In this document: piece by piece, positions 52,512-52,629 of the stretch
Layout: the number at the start of each line of letters is the position of its first letter
Position numbering within the stretch: the stretch's first letter is position 1
NCBI RefSeq assembly: GCF_010994755.1
Contig: NZ_WHSB02000025.1
Coordinates: 1-52,629 of the forward strand
Direction of reading: 5' to 3'
DNA length: 52,629 bases
DNA from: Shinella lacus
GTDB taxonomy: Bacteria > Pseudomonadota > Alphaproteobacteria > Rhizobiales > Rhizobiaceae
Notes under the pieces: generated by a model
The model's input: only the letters and a program-made list of their open reading frames with translations
Told to the model about the DNA's origin: nothing
The model's database searches: none
Program-made: the position numbers and the translations under genes

Positions 52512-52629
52512 TTTACATTGAACGCTTTTGAGATTCTGCTATGGGGGTGATTTGCGTGGAGGCAGGTGATGGATTGCCCGGGCTGTGGTGGTGTCGATCT
52601 GATCAAGCGCGGCAGCAAGGCCGGCCATC
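52510..52629 (+). mobile_element. Left end of an insertion sequence (IS1/IS1595-like), partial
   Basis: Starts where the palindromic repeat is broken (TGTTTACATTGAACG). It contains a Shine-Dalgarno GGAGG and the beginning of a zinc-ribbon transposase. The terminal repeat and target duplication cannot be confirmed because the other end is outside the window. Confidence 0.55.
52569..52629 (+). CDS. Transposase N-terminus with zinc-ribbon (partial)
   Basis: Twenty codons before the window ends: MDCPGCGGVDLIKRGSKAGH. The CPxC followed by a short K-x-G and GH segment is the pattern of IS1 InsA and IS1595-type transposase N-termini, in which a second CxxC pair comes next. GGAGG lies six bases upstream of the ATG. 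Family call is tentative because of the short length. Confidence 0.6.
   Translation, partial: MDCPGCGGVDLIKRGSKAGH

Overview
The window is high-GC alphaproteobacterial chromosome, most likely Rhizobiaceae (Rhizobium, Agrobacterium, Ensifer or Shinella type). The evidence is the BA14K protein, the urate hydroxylase PuuD, the PuuE-UraD fusion, mosaic palindromic repeats of the rhizobial kind, an amino acid:carrier-protein ligase cluster, CtrA-type boxes, and an initiator tRNA with an A-U pair in place of the first of the usual three G-C anticodon-stem pairs. I could not fix the genus.

Layout. 1-2.1 kb: 3' part of tRNA-fMet with its terminator, an orphan phage-tail-like DUF2793 protein and a YbaK-family deacylase. 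2.4-3.7 kb: an AzgA-type purine permease behind a hairpin-rich leader. 3.9-5.3 kb: an ArsR-like regulator and an SRPBCC protein. 5.4-23.5 kb: a nearly uninterrupted purine-to-glycerate block. It runs GuaD, XdhABC, PuuD, UraH, PuuE-UraD, Alc, AllA, then Gcl, Hyi, GlxR and glycerate 2-kinase, with LysR and IclR regulators. As laid out it takes guanine or xanthine through urate, allantoin and glyoxylate to 2-phosphoglycerate, using a respiratory-chain-linked urate hydroxylase.

23.6-25.5 kb: 1-Cys peroxiredoxin, a YigZ protein and a doubtful small frame. 25.5-31.3 kb: a tightly coupled five-gene minus-strand operon of carrier protein, acyl-CoA-dehydrogenase-like flavoprotein, class II aaRS-like amino acid:carrier-protein ligase, DUF1839 protein and GH2 glycosidase. 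Its product is unknown to me, and it is the best candidate for an undescribed system. 31.6-34.7 kb: secreted GH5 glycosidase and an ABC exporter.

34.9-52.4 kb: housekeeping genes (polA, a class A penicillin-binding protein, dnaK, dnaJ, recF, a MoeB/ThiF protein) mixed with MarR, TetR, M20 dipeptidase, flippase-like, BA14K and HAD genes. The window ends inside the start of an insertion sequence that has cut a palindromic repeat.

All three two-palindrome repeats, and a 40-bp-arm inverted repeat, lie between convergent genes. Regulatory sites visible by eye are a TetR operator, an ArsR-type palindrome, two TTAA-N7-TTAA CtrA-like boxes, a sigma-32-like dnaK promoter and a long rod-like hairpin between dnaK and dnaJ.
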